A DNA stretch of 64,000 nucleotides from Archivesica marissinica (GCA_014843695.1 CM026404.1:88547475-88611474), one strand, 5' to 3'; positions 22,901-36,558 are shown, numbered from the stretch's first letter. The notes: generated by a model from the letters alone, not told the origin. Numbers and translations are program-made.

Positions 22901-25900
22901 TATAGTCAGTCACCACCAGTAGGTGTATAGTCAGTCACCACCAGTAGGTGTATAGTCAGTCACCACCAGTAGGTATATAGTCAGTCATCACCAGTAGGTA
23001 TATAGTCAGTCATCACCAGTAGGTATATAGTCAGTCATCACCAGTAGGTATATAGTCAGTCATCACCAGTAGGTATATAGTCAGTCATCACCAGTAGGTA
23101 TATAGTCAGTCATCACCAGTAGGTATACAGTCAGTCATCACCAGTAGGTATATAGTCAGTCATCACCAGTAGGTATATAGTCAGTCATCACCAGTAGGTA
23201 TATAGTCAGTCATCACCAGTAGGTATATAGTCAGTCATCACCAGTAGGTATACAGTCAGTCATCACCAGTAGGTATATAGTCAGTCATCACCAGTAGGTA
23301 TATAGTCAGTCATCACCAGTAGGTATATAGTCAGTCATCACCAGTAGGTATATAGTCAGTCATCACCAGTAGGTATATAGTCAGTCATCACCAGTAGGTA
23401 TATAGTCAGTCATCACCAGTAGGTATATAATCAGTCACCACCAGTAGGTATATAATCAGTCACCACCAGTAGGTATATAATCAGTCACCACCAGTAGGTA
23501 TATAATCAGTCACCACCAGTAGGTATATAGTCAGTCACCACCAGTAGGTATATAGTCAGTCACCACCAGTAGGTGTATAATCAGTCACCACCAGTAGGTG
23601 TATAGTCAGTCATCACCAGTAGGTGTATAGTCAGTCACCACCAGTAGGTGTATAGTCAGTCACCACCAGTAGGTATATAGTCAGTCACCACCAGTATGTA
23701 TACAGTCAGTCACCACCAGTAGGTGTATAGTCAGTCACCACCAGTAGGTATATAGTCAGTCATCACCAGTAGGTGTATAATCAGTCACCACCAGTAGGTA
23801 TATAGTCAGTCACCACCAGTAGGTGTATAGTCAGTCATCACCAGTAGGTATATAGTCAGTCACCACCAGTAGGTGTATACAGTCAGTCATCACCAGTAGG
23901 TATATAGTCAGTCACCACCAGTAGGTGTATAGTCAGTCACCACCAGTAGGTGTATAGTCAATCACCACCAACGTAGGTGTATAGTCAGTTACCACCAGTA
24001 GGTGTATAGTCAGTCACCACCAGTAGGTGTATAGTCAGTCACCACCAGTAGGTGTGTAGTCAATCACCACCAGTAGGTGTATAGTCAGTCACCACCAGTA
24101 GGTGTGTAGTCAGTCACCACCAGTAGGTGTGTAGTCAATCACCACCAGTAGGTGTATAGTCAGTCACCACCAGTAGGTGTGTAGTCAGTCACCACCAGTA
24201 GGTGTATAGTCAGTCACCACCAGTAGGTGTATAGTCAGTCACCACCAGTAGGTGTATAGTCAGTCACCACCAGTAGGTGTATAGTCAATCACCACCAACG
24301 TAGGTGTATAGTCAGTTACCACCAGTAGGTGTATAGTCAGTCACCACCAGTAGGTGTATAGTCAGTCACCACCAGTAGGTGTGTAGTCAATCACCACCAG
24401 TAGGTGTATAGTCAGTCACCACCAGTAGGTGTGTAGTCAGTCACCACCAGTAGGGTGTAGTCAGTCACCACCAGTAGGTGTATAGTCAGTCACCACCAGT
24501 AGGTGTGTAGTCAGTCACCACCAGTAGGTGTATAGTCAGTCACCACCAGTAGGTGTATAGTCAGTCACCACCAGTAGGTGTATAGTCAGTCACCACCAGT
24601 AGGTGTATAGTCAGTCACCACCAGTAGGTATATAGTCAGTCATCACCAGTAGGTGTATAGTCAGTCACCACCAGTAGGTGTATAGTCAGTCACCACCAGT
24701 ATGTGTATAGTCAGTCACCACCAGTAGGTGTATAGTCAGTTACCACCAGTAGGTGTATAGTCAGTCACCACCAGTAGGTGTATAGTCAGTCATCACCAGT
24801 AGGTGTATAGTCAGTCACCACCAGTAGGTGTGTAGTCAGTCACCACCAGTAGGTGTATAGTCAGTCATCACCAGTAGGTATATAGTCAGTCACCACCAGT
24901 AGGTTATAGTCAGTCACCACCAGTAGGTGTATAGTCAGTCACCACCAGTAGGTGTATAGTCAGTCACCACCAGTATGTGTATAGTCAGTCACCACCAGTA
25001 GGTGATAGTCAGTCACCACCAGTAGGTGTATAGTCAGTCATCACCAGTAGGTGTATAGTCAGTCACCACCAGTAGGTATATAGTCAGTCACCACCAGTAG
25101 GTGTATAGTCAGTCATCACCAGTAGGTGTATAGTCAGTCACCACCAGTAGGTGTATAGTCAGTCACCACCAGTAGGTATATAGTCAGTCACCACCAGTAG
25201 GTATATAGTCAGTTACCACCAGTAGGTGTATAGTCAGTCACCACCAGTAGGTGTATAGTCAGTCACCACCAGTAGGTATATAGTCAGTCATCACCAGTAG
25301 GTATATAGTCAGTCACCACGTAGGTGTATAGTCAGTCACCACCAGTAGGTGTATAGTCAGTCACCACCAGTAGGTATATAGTCAGTCACCACCAGTAGGT
25401 GTATACAGTCAGTCATCACCAGTAGGTATATAGTCAGTCACCACCAGTAGGTGTATAGTCAGTCACCACCAGTAGGTGTATAGTCAATCACCACCAACGT
25501 AGGTGTATAGTCAGTTACCACCAGTAGGTGTATAGTCAGTCACCACCAGTAGGTGTATAGTCAGTCACCACCAGTAGGTGTATAGTCAGTCACCACCAGT
25601 AGGTGTATAGTCAGTCACCACCAGTAGGTGTGTAGTCAGTCACCACCAGTAGGTGTGTAGTCAATCACCACCAGTAGGTGTATAGTCAGTCACCACCAGT
25701 AGGTGTATAGTCAGTCACCACCAGTAGGTGTATAGTCAGTCACCACCAGTAGGTGTATAGTCAGTCACCACCAGTAGGTGTATAGTCAGTCACCACCAGT
25801 AGGTGTATAGTCAGTCACCACCAGTAGGTGTATAGTCAGTCACCACCAGTAGGTGTATAGTCAGTCACCACCAGTAGGTGTATAGTCAGTCATCACCAGT

Positions 25901-28900
25901 AGGTATATAGTCAGTCATCACCAGTAGGTATATAGTCAGTCATCACCAGTAGGTATATAGTCAGTCATCACCAGTAGGTATATAGTCAGTCATCACCAGT
26001 AGGTATATAGTCAGTCATCACCAGTAGGTATATAGTCAGTCATCACCAGTAGGTATATAGTCAGTCATCACCAGTAGGTATATAGTCAGTCATCACCAGT
26101 AGGTATATAGTCAGTCATCACCAGTAGGTATATAGTCAGTCATCACCAGTAGGTATATAGTCAGTCACCACCAGTAGGTATATAGTCAGTCACCACCAGT
26201 AGGTATATAGTCAGTCACCACCAGTAGGTATATAGTCAGTCACCACCAGTAGGTATATAATCAGTCATCACCAGTAGGTGTATAGTCAGTCATCACCAGT
26301 AGGTGTATAGTCAGTCACCACCAGTAGGTGTATAGTCAGTCACCACCAGTAGGTATATAGTCAGTCACCACCAGTAGGTATATAGTCAGTCACCACCAGT
26401 AGGTGTATAGTCAGTCACCACCAGTAGGTATATAGTCAGTCACCACCAGTAGGTGTATAGTCAGTCACCACCAGTAGGTGTATAGTCAGTCACCACCAGT
26501 AGGTGTATAGTCAGTCACCACCAGTAGGTGTATAGTCAGTCACCACCAGTAGGTGTATAGTCAGTCACCACCAGTAGGTGTATAGTCAGTCACCACCAGT
26601 AGGTGTATAGTCAGTCACCACCAGTAGGTGTATAGTCAGTCACCACCAGTAGGTGTATAGTCAGTCACCACCAGTAGGTGTATAGTCAGTCACCACCAGT
26701 AGGTGTATAGTCAGTCACCACCAGTAGGTGTATAGTCAGTCACCACCAGTAGGTGTATAGTCAGTCACCACCAGTAGGTGTATAGTCAGTCATCACCAGT
26801 AGGTGTATAGTCAGTCACCACCAGTAGATGTATAGTCAGTCACCACCAGTAGGTATATAGTCAGTCATCACCAGTAGGTATATAATCAGTCATCACCAGT
26901 AGGTATATAGTCAGTCACCACCAGTAGGTATATAATCAGTCACCACCAGTAGGTATATAGTCAGTCATCACCAGTAGGTATATAGTCAGTCATCACCAGT
27001 AGGTATATAGTCAGTCATCACCAGTAGGTATACAGTCAGTCATCACCAGTAGGTATATAGTCAGTCATCACCAGTAGGTATATAGTCAGTCATCACCAGT
27101 AGGTATATAGTCAGTCATCACCAGTAGGTATATAGTCAGTCATCACCAGTAGGTATACAGTCAGTCATCACCAGTAGGTATATAGTCAGTCATCACCAGT
27201 AGGTATATAATCAGTCATCACCAGTAGGTATATAGTCAGTCATCACCAGTAGGTATATAGTCAGTCACCACCAGTAGGTATATAATCAGTCACCACCAGT
27301 AGGTATATAATCAGTCACCACCAGTAGGTATATAATCAGTCACCACCAGTAGGTATATAATCAGTCACCACCAGTAGGTGTATAGTCAGTTACCACCAGT
27401 AGGTGTATAGTCAGTCACCACCAGTAGGTGTATAGTCAGTTACCACCAGTAGGTATATAGTCAGTCACCACCAGTAGGTGTATAGTCAGTCACCACCAGT
27501 AGGTGTACAGTCAGTCACCACCAGTAGGTGTATAGTCAGTCACCACCAGTAGGTATATAGTCAGTCACCACCAGTAGGTGTATAGTCAGTCACCACCAGT
27601 AGGTGTATAGTCAGTCACCACCAGTAGGTATATAGTCAGTTACCACCAGTAGGTGTATAGTCAGTCACCACCAGTAGGTGTATAGTCAGTCACCACCAGT
27701 AGGTGTATAGTCAGTCACCATCAGTAGGTGTATAGTCAGTCACCACCAGTAGGTGTACAGTCAGTCACCACCAGTAGGTATATAGTCAGTCACCACCAGT
27801 AGGTGTATAGTCAGTCACCACCAGTAGGTGTATAGTCAGACACCACCAGTAGGTATATAGTCAGTTACCACCAGCAGGTGTATAGTCAGTCACCACCAGT
27901 AGGTGTACAGTCAGTCACCACCAGTAGGTGTATAGTCAGTCACCACCAGTAGGTGTATAGTCAGTCACCACCAGTAGGTGTATAGTCAGTCACCACCAGT
28001 AGGTGTATAGTCAGTCACCACCAGTAGGTGTATAGTCAGTCACCACCAGTAGGTGTATAGTCAGTCACCACCAGTAGGTGTATAGTCAGTCACCACCAGT
28101 AGGTGTATAGTCAGTCACCACCAGTAGGTGTATAGTCAGTCACCACCAGTAGGGTATAGTCAGTCACCACCAGTAGGTGTATAGTCAGTCACCACCAGTA
28201 GGTGTAGTCGTACCACCAGTAGGTTATAGTCAGTCACACCAGTAGGTATATAGTCAGTCACCACCAGTAGGTGTATAGTCAGTCACCACCAGTAGGTGTA
28301 TAGTCAGTCACCACCAGTAGGTGTATAGTCAGTCACCACCAGTAGGTGTATAGTCAGTCACCACCAGTAGGTGTATAGTCAGTCACCACCAGTAGGTGTA
28401 TAGTCAGTTACCACCAGTAGGTATATAGTCAGTCATCACCAGTAGGTATATAGTCAGTTACCACAAACGTAGGTGTATAGTCAGTCACCACCAGTAGGTG
28501 TATAGTCAGTCACCACCAGTAGGTATATAGTCAGTCATCACCAGTAGGTATATAGTCAGTTACCACCAACGTAGGTGTATAGTCAGTCACCACCAGTAGG
28601 TGTATAGTCAGTCACCACCAGTAGGTATATAATCAGTCATCACCAGTAGGTATATCGTCAGTTACCACCAACGTAGGTGTATAGTCAGTCACCACCAGTA
28701 GGTGTATAGTCAGTCACCACCAGTAGGTATATAGTCAGTCACCACCAGTAGGTGTATACAGTCAGTCATCACCAGTAGGTATATAGTCAGTCACCACCAG
28801 TAGGTGTATAGTCAGTCACCACCAGTAGGTGTATAGTCAGTTACCACCAGTAGGTATATAGTCAGTCACCACCAGTAGGTGTATAGTCAGTCACCACCAG

Positions 28901-31900
28901 TATGTGTACAGTCAGTCACCACCAGTAGGTGTATAGTCAGTCACCACCAGTAGGTGTATAGTCAGTCACCACCAGTAGGTATATAGTCAGTCACCACCAG
29001 TATGTCTACAGTCAGTCACCACCAGTAGGTGTATAGTCAGTCACCACCAGTAGGTATATAGTCAGTCATCACCAGTAGGTGTATAATCAGTCACCACCAG
29101 TAGGTATATAGTCAGTCACCACCAGTAGGTGTATAGTCAGTCATCACCAGTAGGTATATAGTCAGTCACCACCAGTAGGTGTATACAGTCAGTCATCACC
29201 AGTAGGTGTATAGTCAGTCACCACCAGTAGGTGTATAGTCAGTCACCACCAGTAGGTGTATAGTCAATCACCACCAGTATGTCTACAGTCAGTCACCACC
29301 AGTAGGTGTATAGTCAGTCACCACCAGTAGGTATATAGTCAGTCATCACCAGTAGGTGTATAATCAGTCACCACCAGTAGGTATATAGTCAGTCACCACC
29401 AGTAGGTGTATAGTCAGTCATCACCAGTAGGTATATAGTCAGTCACCACCAGTAGGTGTATACAGTCAGTCATCACCAGTAGGTATATAGTCAGTCACCA
29501 CCAGTAGGTGTATAGTCAGTCACCACCAGTAGGTGTATAGTCAATCACCACCAGTAGGTGTATAGTCAGTCACCACCAGTAGGTGTATAGTCAGTCACCA
29601 CCAGTAGGTGTATAGTCAGTCACCACCAGTAGGTGTATAGTCAGTCACCACCAGTAGGTGTATAGTCAGTCACCACCAGTAGGTGTATAGTCAGTCACCA
29701 CCAGTAGGTGTATAGTCAGTCACCACCAGTAGGTGTATAGTCAGTCACCACCAGTAGGTGTATAGTCAGTCACCACCAGTAGGTGTATAGTCAGTCACCA
29801 CCAGTAGGTGTATAGTCAGTCACCACCAGTAGGTGTATAGTCAGTCACCACCAGTAGGTGTATAGTCAGTCACCACCAGTAGGTATATAGTCAGTCACCA
29901 CCAGTAGGTATATAGTCAGTTACCACCAGTAGGTGTATAGTCAGTCACCACCAGTAGGTGTGTAGTCAGTCACCACCAGTAGGTGTATAGTCAGTCACCA
30001 CCAGTAGGTGTATAGTCAGTCACCACCAGTAGGTATATAGTCAGTCATCACCAGTAGGTATATAGTCAGTCATCACCAGTAGGTATATAGTCAGTCATCA
30101 CCAGTAGGTATATAGTCAGTCATCACCAGTAGGTATATAGTCAGTCATCACCAGTAGGTATATAGTCAGTCATCACCAGTAGGTATATAGTCAGTCATCA
30201 CCAGTAGGTATATAGTCAGTCATCACCAGTAGGTATATAATCAGTCATCACCAGTAGGTATATAGTCAGTCATCACCAGTAGGTATATAGTCAGTCACCA
30301 CCAGTAGGTATATAATCAGTCACCACCAGTAGGTATATAATCAGTCACCACCAGTAGGTATATAATCAGTCACCACCAGTAGGTATATAATCAGTCACCA
30401 CCAGTAGGTATATAGTCAGTCACCACCAGTAGGTATATAGTCAGTCACCACCAGTAGGTGTATAATCAGTCACCACCAGTAGGTGTATAGTCAGTCATCA
30501 CCAGTAGGTGTATAGTCAGTCACCACCAGTAGGTGTATAGTCAGTCACCACCAGTAGGTATATAGTCAGTCACCACCAGTATGTATACAGTCAGTCACCA
30601 CCAGTAGGTGTATAGTCAGTCACCACCAGTAGGTATATAGTCAGTCATCACCAGTAGGTGTATAGTCAGTCACCACCAGTAGGTATATAGTCAGTCACCA
30701 CCAGTAGGTGTATAGTCAGTCATCACCAGTAGGTGTATAGTCAGTCACCACCAGTAGGTGTATAGTCAGTTATCACCAGTAGGTATATAGTCAGTCACCA
30801 CCAGTAGGTGTATAGTCAGTCACCACCAGTAGGTGTATAGTCAGTCACCACCAGTAGGTGTATAGTCAGTTACCACCAGTAGGTGTATAGTCAGTCACCA
30901 CCAGTAGGTGTATAGTCAGTCACCACCAGTAGGTGTGTAGTCAATCACCACCAGTAGGTGTAAAGTCAGTCACCACCAGTAGATGTGTAGTCAGTCACCA
31001 CCAGTAGGTGTGTAGTCAATCACCACCAGTAGGTGTATAGTCAGTCACCACCAGTAGGTGTATAGTCAGTCACCACCAGTAGGTGTATAGTCAGTCACCA
31101 CCAGTAGGTGTATAGTCAGTCACCACCAGTAGGTGTATAGTCAGTTACCACCAGTAGGTGTATAGTCAGTCACCACCAGTAGGTGTATAGTCAGTCACCA
31201 CCAGTAGGTGTATAGTCAGTCACCACCAGTAGGTGTATAGTCAGTCACCACCAGTAGGTGTATAGTCAGTCACCACCAGTAGGTGTATAGTCAGTCATCA
31301 CCAGTAGGTGTATAGTCAGTCACCACCAGTAGGTGTATAGTCAGTCACCACCAGTAGGTATATAGTCAGTCATCACCAGTAGGTATATAGTCAGTCATCA
31401 CCAGTAGGTATATAGTCAGTCATCACCAGTAGGTATATAGTCAGTCATCACCAGTAGGTATATAGTCAGTCATCACCAGTAGGTATATAGTCAGTCATCA
31501 CCAGTAGGTATATAGTCAGTCATCACCAGTAGGTATAGTCAGTCATCACCAGTAGGTATAGTCAGTCATCACCAGTAGGTATATAGTCAGTCACACCAGT
31601 AGGTATATAGTCAGTCACCACCAGTAGGTATGTAGTCAGTCACCACCAGTAGGTGTATAATCAGTCACCACCAGTAGGTGTATAGTCAGTCATCACCAGT
31701 AGGTGTATAGTCAGTTACCACCAGTAGGTATATAGTCAGTCACCACCAGTAGGTGTATAGTCAGTCATGTGGTTTGTGTTGTGGTGTTGTGTGTGGTGTG
31801 TGTGTCCACCAGTAGGTGTATAGTCAGTCACCACCAGTAGGTGTATAGTCAGTCACCATCAGTAGGTGTATAGTCAGTCACCACCAGTAGGTGTATAGTC

Positions 31901-31968
31901 AGTTACCACTAGTAGGTGTATAGTCAGTTACCACCAGTAGGTGTATAGTCAGTTACCACCAGTAGGTG
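10919..31968. repeat. 25-bp satellite array, at least 21 kb, about 840 copies
   Basis: The unit is TAGTCAGTCACCACCAGTAG followed by GTGTA (25 bp). The first 1.6 kb are nearly homogeneous; later parts alternate between blocks of GTGTA units and blocks of GTATA with CATCACC units. Most variants are transitions (G/A in GTGTA, C/T in CACCACC and AGTCA, G/A in CAGTC). Rare marker units reveal multi-kb internal duplications: CAAACGTAGG at 13561, 21759 and 28464; AGTAGATG at 14922, 19303 and 26823; runs of TATATAATCAGTCACC at about 15380, 17575, 19760, 23430, 27285 and 30312. Every frame contains stops, so it is not coding. The right end is lost in a gap. Confidence 0.97.
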
Positions 31969-32968
31969 NNNNNNNNNNNNNNNNNNNNNNNNNNNNNNNN
32001 NNNNNNNNNNNNNNNNNNNNNNNNNNNNNNNNNNNNNNNNNNNNNNNNNNNNNNNNNNNNNNNNNNNNNNNNNNNNNNNNNNNNNNNNNNNNNNNNNNNN
32101 NNNNNNNNNNNNNNNNNNNNNNNNNNNNNNNNNNNNNNNNNNNNNNNNNNNNNNNNNNNNNNNNNNNNNNNNNNNNNNNNNNNNNNNNNNNNNNNNNNNN
32201 NNNNNNNNNNNNNNNNNNNNNNNNNNNNNNNNNNNNNNNNNNNNNNNNNNNNNNNNNNNNNNNNNNNNNNNNNNNNNNNNNNNNNNNNNNNNNNNNNNNN
32301 NNNNNNNNNNNNNNNNNNNNNNNNNNNNNNNNNNNNNNNNNNNNNNNNNNNNNNNNNNNNNNNNNNNNNNNNNNNNNNNNNNNNNNNNNNNNNNNNNNNN
32401 NNNNNNNNNNNNNNNNNNNNNNNNNNNNNNNNNNNNNNNNNNNNNNNNNNNNNNNNNNNNNNNNNNNNNNNNNNNNNNNNNNNNNNNNNNNNNNNNNNNN
32501 NNNNNNNNNNNNNNNNNNNNNNNNNNNNNNNNNNNNNNNNNNNNNNNNNNNNNNNNNNNNNNNNNNNNNNNNNNNNNNNNNNNNNNNNNNNNNNNNNNNN
32601 NNNNNNNNNNNNNNNNNNNNNNNNNNNNNNNNNNNNNNNNNNNNNNNNNNNNNNNNNNNNNNNNNNNNNNNNNNNNNNNNNNNNNNNNNNNNNNNNNNNN
32701 NNNNNNNNNNNNNNNNNNNNNNNNNNNNNNNNNNNNNNNNNNNNNNNNNNNNNNNNNNNNNNNNNNNNNNNNNNNNNNNNNNNNNNNNNNNNNNNNNNNN
32801 NNNNNNNNNNNNNNNNNNNNNNNNNNNNNNNNNNNNNNNNNNNNNNNNNNNNNNNNNNNNNNNNNNNNNNNNNNNNNNNNNNNNNNNNNNNNNNNNNNNN
32901 NNNNNNNNNNNNNNNNNNNNNNNNNNNNNNNNNNNNNNNNNNNNNNNNNNNNNNNNNNNNNNNNNNNN
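31969..32968. other. Assembly gap, exactly 1000 N
   Basis: The round length shows a placeholder, so true size is unknown. Left edge is the 25-bp satellite and right edge a (TA)n run, so the end of the satellite is hidden here. Confidence 0.99.
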
Positions 32969-33128
32969 TATATATATATATATACGCTTGCTCAGTATAA
33001 TATAAGTATTATATACCTGTGAAACACTGTAGCAGCTGTTAAATATATATTTATATACATACGCTCGCTCAGTATAATATAAGTATTATATACCTGTGGA
33101 ACACTGTAGCAGCTGTTAAATATAATTG
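32969..33128. repeat. (TA)n followed by a 77-bp tandem duplication
   Basis: A (TA)8 run emerges from the gap, then two copies, offset 77 bp (32985 and 33062), of a unit starting CGCTYGCTCAGTATAATATA and including CACTGTAGCAGCTGTTAAAT. Confidence 0.9.
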
Positions 33129-33602
33129 ATAATAATGTATTCACATATATTCTGGCACAGTTATATAATTCATATCATGTTGTTGAATTGAGTAGGTTTA
33201 TCTGCATTGCAATTGAGCTTTAAGCCGTTGACTGATATTTACAAGCTGTTGCTTTATATGCGCGGTCATATATTACAAAGCAGTATTAACCGATATCTCC
33301 CAATCCATTATGGGCTATACATCCAGTACGTTGTGAGAGAAATGTAATAACAAAACATTTATAGGTCGGACTTCACTGGTGTCAAACACGTAGATATGAT
33401 GCGTGGTGACGTACATTGTATCATATTAGCTAGGGTTTTTATTACATTTTTATCTAAGAAATTTGACAAAAACAACAACAATAGAAATACTAATGGAAAT
33501 GTCATCAGCTTTGGAGAGAACAAAACACATTTATTTCCTTTCCTGTCGCCTTGGAAGTTAAAATGTGTGATCTTGTGTCCTTGTTTAATGCCAGCAATGT
33601 GA
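33129..33602. other. Unassigned spacer
   Basis: About 475 bp with 68- and 91-codon open frames on opposite strands (33396-33602 and 33359-33634) that overlap each other. Neither is recognised or supported as a gene. Confidence 0.45.
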
Positions 33603-34945
33603 AACGTACAGGGCTCCTGTTCTGATGTATCCACTAACTAGTGTGTGTAACATGTACAGGGCTCCTGTTCTGATGTATCCACTAACTAGTGTGTGTAACA
33701 TGTACAGGGTTCCTGGTCTGATGTATCCACTAACTAGTGTGTGTAACATACAGGGCTCCTGGTCTGATGTATCCACTAACTAGTGTGTGTAACATGTACA
33801 GGACTCCTGGTCTGATGTATCCACTAACTAGTGTGTGTAACATGTACAGGACTCCTGGTCTGATATATCCACTAACTAGTGTGTGTAACATGTACAGGGC
33901 TCCTGGTCTGATATATCCACTAACTAGTGTGTGTAACATGTACCAGGGCTCCTGGTCTGATATATCCACTAACTAGTGTGTGTAACATGTACAGGGCTCC
34001 TGGTCTGATGTATCCACTAACTAGTGTGTGTAACATGTACAGGACTCCTGGTCTGATATATCCACTAACTAGTGTGTGTAACATGTACAGGGCTCCTGGT
34101 CTGATGTATCCACTAACTAGTGTGTGTAACATGTACAGGGCTCCTGGTCTGATGTATCCACTAACTAGTGTGTGTAACATGTACAGGACTCCTGGTCTGA
34201 TATATCCACTAACTAGGGTGTGTAACGTACAGGACTCCTGGTCTGATGTATCCACTAACTAGTGTGTGTAACATGTACAGGACTCCTGGTCTGATATATC
34301 CACTAACTAGGGTGTGTAGCATACAGGACTCCTGGTCTGATGTATCCACTAACTAGTGTGTGTAACGTACAGGGCTCCTGGTCTGATGTATCCACTAACT
34401 AGTGTGTGTAACATGTACAGGACTCCTGGTCTGATATATCCACTAACTAGTGTGTGTAACATGTACAGGACGCCTGGTCTGATATATCCACTAACTAGGG
34501 TGTGTAGCATACAGGGCTCCTGGTCTGATGTATCCACTAACTAGTGTGTGTAACGTACAGGGCTCCTGGTCTGATGTATCCACTAACTAGTGTGTGTAAC
34601 ATACAGGGCTCCTGGTCTGATATATCCACTAACTAGGGTGTGTAACGTACAGGGCTCCTGGTCTGATGTATCCACTAACTAGTGTGTGTAACATGTACAG
34701 GACTCCTGGTCTGATATATCCACTAACTAGGGTGTGTAACGTACAGGGCTCCTGGTCTGATGTATCCACTAACTAGTGTGTGTAACATGTACATGGCTCC
34801 TGTTCTGATATATCCACTAACTAGGGTGTGTAACGTACAGGGCTCCTGGTCTGATGTATCCACTAACTAGTGTGTGTAGCATGTACATGGCTCCTCGTCT
34901 GATGTATCCACTAACTAGCATGTTAAACATACAGGGCTCCTGGTG
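33603..34945. repeat. 48-bp minisatellite, about 28 copies
   Basis: Unit pieces in order: TACAGGGCTCCTGGTCTGAT, GTATCCACTAACTAG, TGTGTGTAACATG. Shorter 45-bp units lack the ATG before TACAGG (AACGTACAGG). Variants include GATATATCC, GACTCC and ACTAGGGTG. Both strands stay open over several units because 48 and 45 are multiples of three. Confidence 0.96.
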
Positions 34946-35232
34946 GGGGTTGCATGGGGTGTGCTGGTTGCATGGATTGGGTGCTGCATGGGCTGGAGTG
35001 GATGTTGCATGTGGTGGGGGCTGCATTGGGTGGGGTTGCATGGAATTGAGGTTGCATGTGGTGGGGGTTGCATAGGGTGGGCGCTGCATGGAGTGTGTGT
35101 TGCATGGGGTGTTAGGTTGCATAGAGTGGGGGTTGCATGGGGTATAGGTTGCATGTGGTGTGGGCTGCATGGGGTGGGGGTTGCATGGGGTATGGGTTGC
35201 ATGGTGTGGGGGCTGCATGGGATGGAGGCTGG
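34946..35232. repeat. G-rich minisatellite of about 15-16 bp units
   Basis: Irregular units built on GGGGTTGCATGGGGTGT and GGGGGCTGCATGG, about 18 copies. It starts directly at the last 48-bp unit. Repeated runs of 4-5 G give G-quadruplex potential on the plus strand. Confidence 0.9.
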
Positions 35233-35422
35233 GACACATACATCATGTTTGTGCAGATGACTAACTGTACCTCTAGCAAGTATGTTATATGGCCACACTG
35301 ATGTGATAGGAACATTTAAAAGGCCAATAATTTGTGAATGATTCTTCTTCAAGTCCAGAGCATCCATTATATACTTTCCCATTGGGAAAAGAAACTAAGT
35401 TTATTGGTTTATTTATCACATT
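35233..35422. other. Unassigned spacer
   Basis: About 190 bp between the G-rich array and a MITE; nothing recognised. Confidence 0.4.
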
Positions 35423-35670
35423 TTAAACCACTCAACACCAAGTAACTGACTGACATGGACTGGTGCACTCAACACCAAGTATGACATGGACTGGTGTATA
35501 ATATTTTCAGACCAATAAATTAATAATAAAATTACATTTCAGTTCATTTATCAAAATAAGTAATTTTTGTCTAAGAATAGTAATATTACTGGCAAAAAGT
35601 GCAGATCTTGATGATCTGGCTCTATGTTTGCAAAAACAAATATAGTAATTTGCAGCACACTAAGGGTTAA
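35423..35670 (-). mobile_element. TTAA-ended MITE, copy 1 (family M1)
   Basis: Begins TTAAACCACTCAACACC and ends CACTAAGGGTTAA, so both ends are TTAA with inverted terminal similarity (TTAACCC...). The inside, on the minus strand, shares TTTTTGCCAGTAATATTACT, TTTTAGACAAAAATTAC and TTTTGATAAATGAA with 36559-36869 and 57541-60405. TTAA target duplication and CCC-starting ends are typical of piggyBac-type non-autonomous elements; that class assignment is inference. It holds two copies of the CCAGTCCATGTCAGT motif. Confidence 0.8.
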
Positions 35671-36117
35671 TGATATTATAAAGTGGAAGAGTGCTTCATA
35701 CAGGTACTTCTTGTCTATGATATAACACCCAGCCTTTGTATGCTTTGAGAGACCTTCTTATCGCTACTTCATTTGCAACTTAATTGTCCTGTGTTTGATC
35801 CAGTCTGTGGGAATTTGGGAAGATGTGTTGCAAAAGTTGGCTGAAGTACAGAGACTAGAGTGCTCAAAGGCTGCCTACCTACCTACCCTTCCAGGTGATT
35901 CTCTTTTATATCTACCTACCGTATCTATGTTGTTGACTCTATCTCCAATAAACACATTCATAAAGTATGACAATCAGTGGATTTCATAATGGAAACAATG
36001 ATTATATAATATATGTATGTTTCAGGGTATGAGCGAATTATATTTCAAGAAAGCAATATTATCACAGGGGGCGCTATATATAAATAAACCACAGTAGTTT
36101 AAGTACTTATATAACAG
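35671..36117. other. Unassigned spacer
   Basis: About 450 bp. A 64-codon open frame (35795-35989) is not recognised. Nothing else seen. Confidence 0.4.
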
Positions 36118-36394
36118 ATGGATTTGTAGTCCAGTGGTAACACGCTGGACTGGTAATCCAGAGATCGCAGGTTCAATCTCCCGTCTGACCCTAATATAAT
36201 TAACAATCTTTCAGATGGGACGTTAAACCGAGGTCTCGTGTCGGTTCTTTACACTGTGCACGTAAAAGAACCAGAGGATATTCTGGAATGGGTCTCTGTC
36301 TGTATCATTGCACTATCCTCCAATAATCTAAAATGACTAATATCTTCAGGAGGCGTCGCTCATATGGGCAACCGGTAGCGACGATAAATAAATG
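36118..36394 (+). mobile_element. SINE-C, full-length copy
   Basis: tRNA-like head GGATTTGTAGTCCAGTGGTA, anticodon arm CTGGA/TCCAG around loop CTGGTAA (GGT, Thr-like), B-box-like AGGTTCAATCTCCCG. Body: GGGACGTTAAACCGAGGTCT, GTGTCGGTTCTTTACACTGT, AAGAACCAGAGGATATTCTG, TGTATCATTGCACTATCCTC. Tail: CAGGAGGCGTCGCTCATATG, GGCAACCGGTAGCGACGATA. The head folds better than in the other copies but the element continues as a SINE, so I do not call a tRNA gene. Confidence 0.92.
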
Positions 36395-36558
36395 TAAAAT
36401 ACAAAAATTAAGTATATATGTTCATGCTCGTGGTTCATGAGTGAAATGTAGATGGAAACATTGCTTTGATATGTGGGTGGGGCAGGGTGAACCTTGTTCG
36501 CTTGTTTTAAAGAATTTACTTAGAGTATATATGACCTTGAGAAGATATCACAGATAGC

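Noticed and set aside
10919..31968. CRISPR-like array of short repeats
   Set aside because: There are no unique spacers; the entire period is the repeat, in a eukaryotic context with no cas genes.
36118..36190. Possible functional tRNA-Thr (GGT) gene
   Set aside because: The head looks tRNA-like with A and B boxes, but the same head and a shared non-tRNA body occur at 10071-10348 and 1-109, so this is a SINE-C 5' module.
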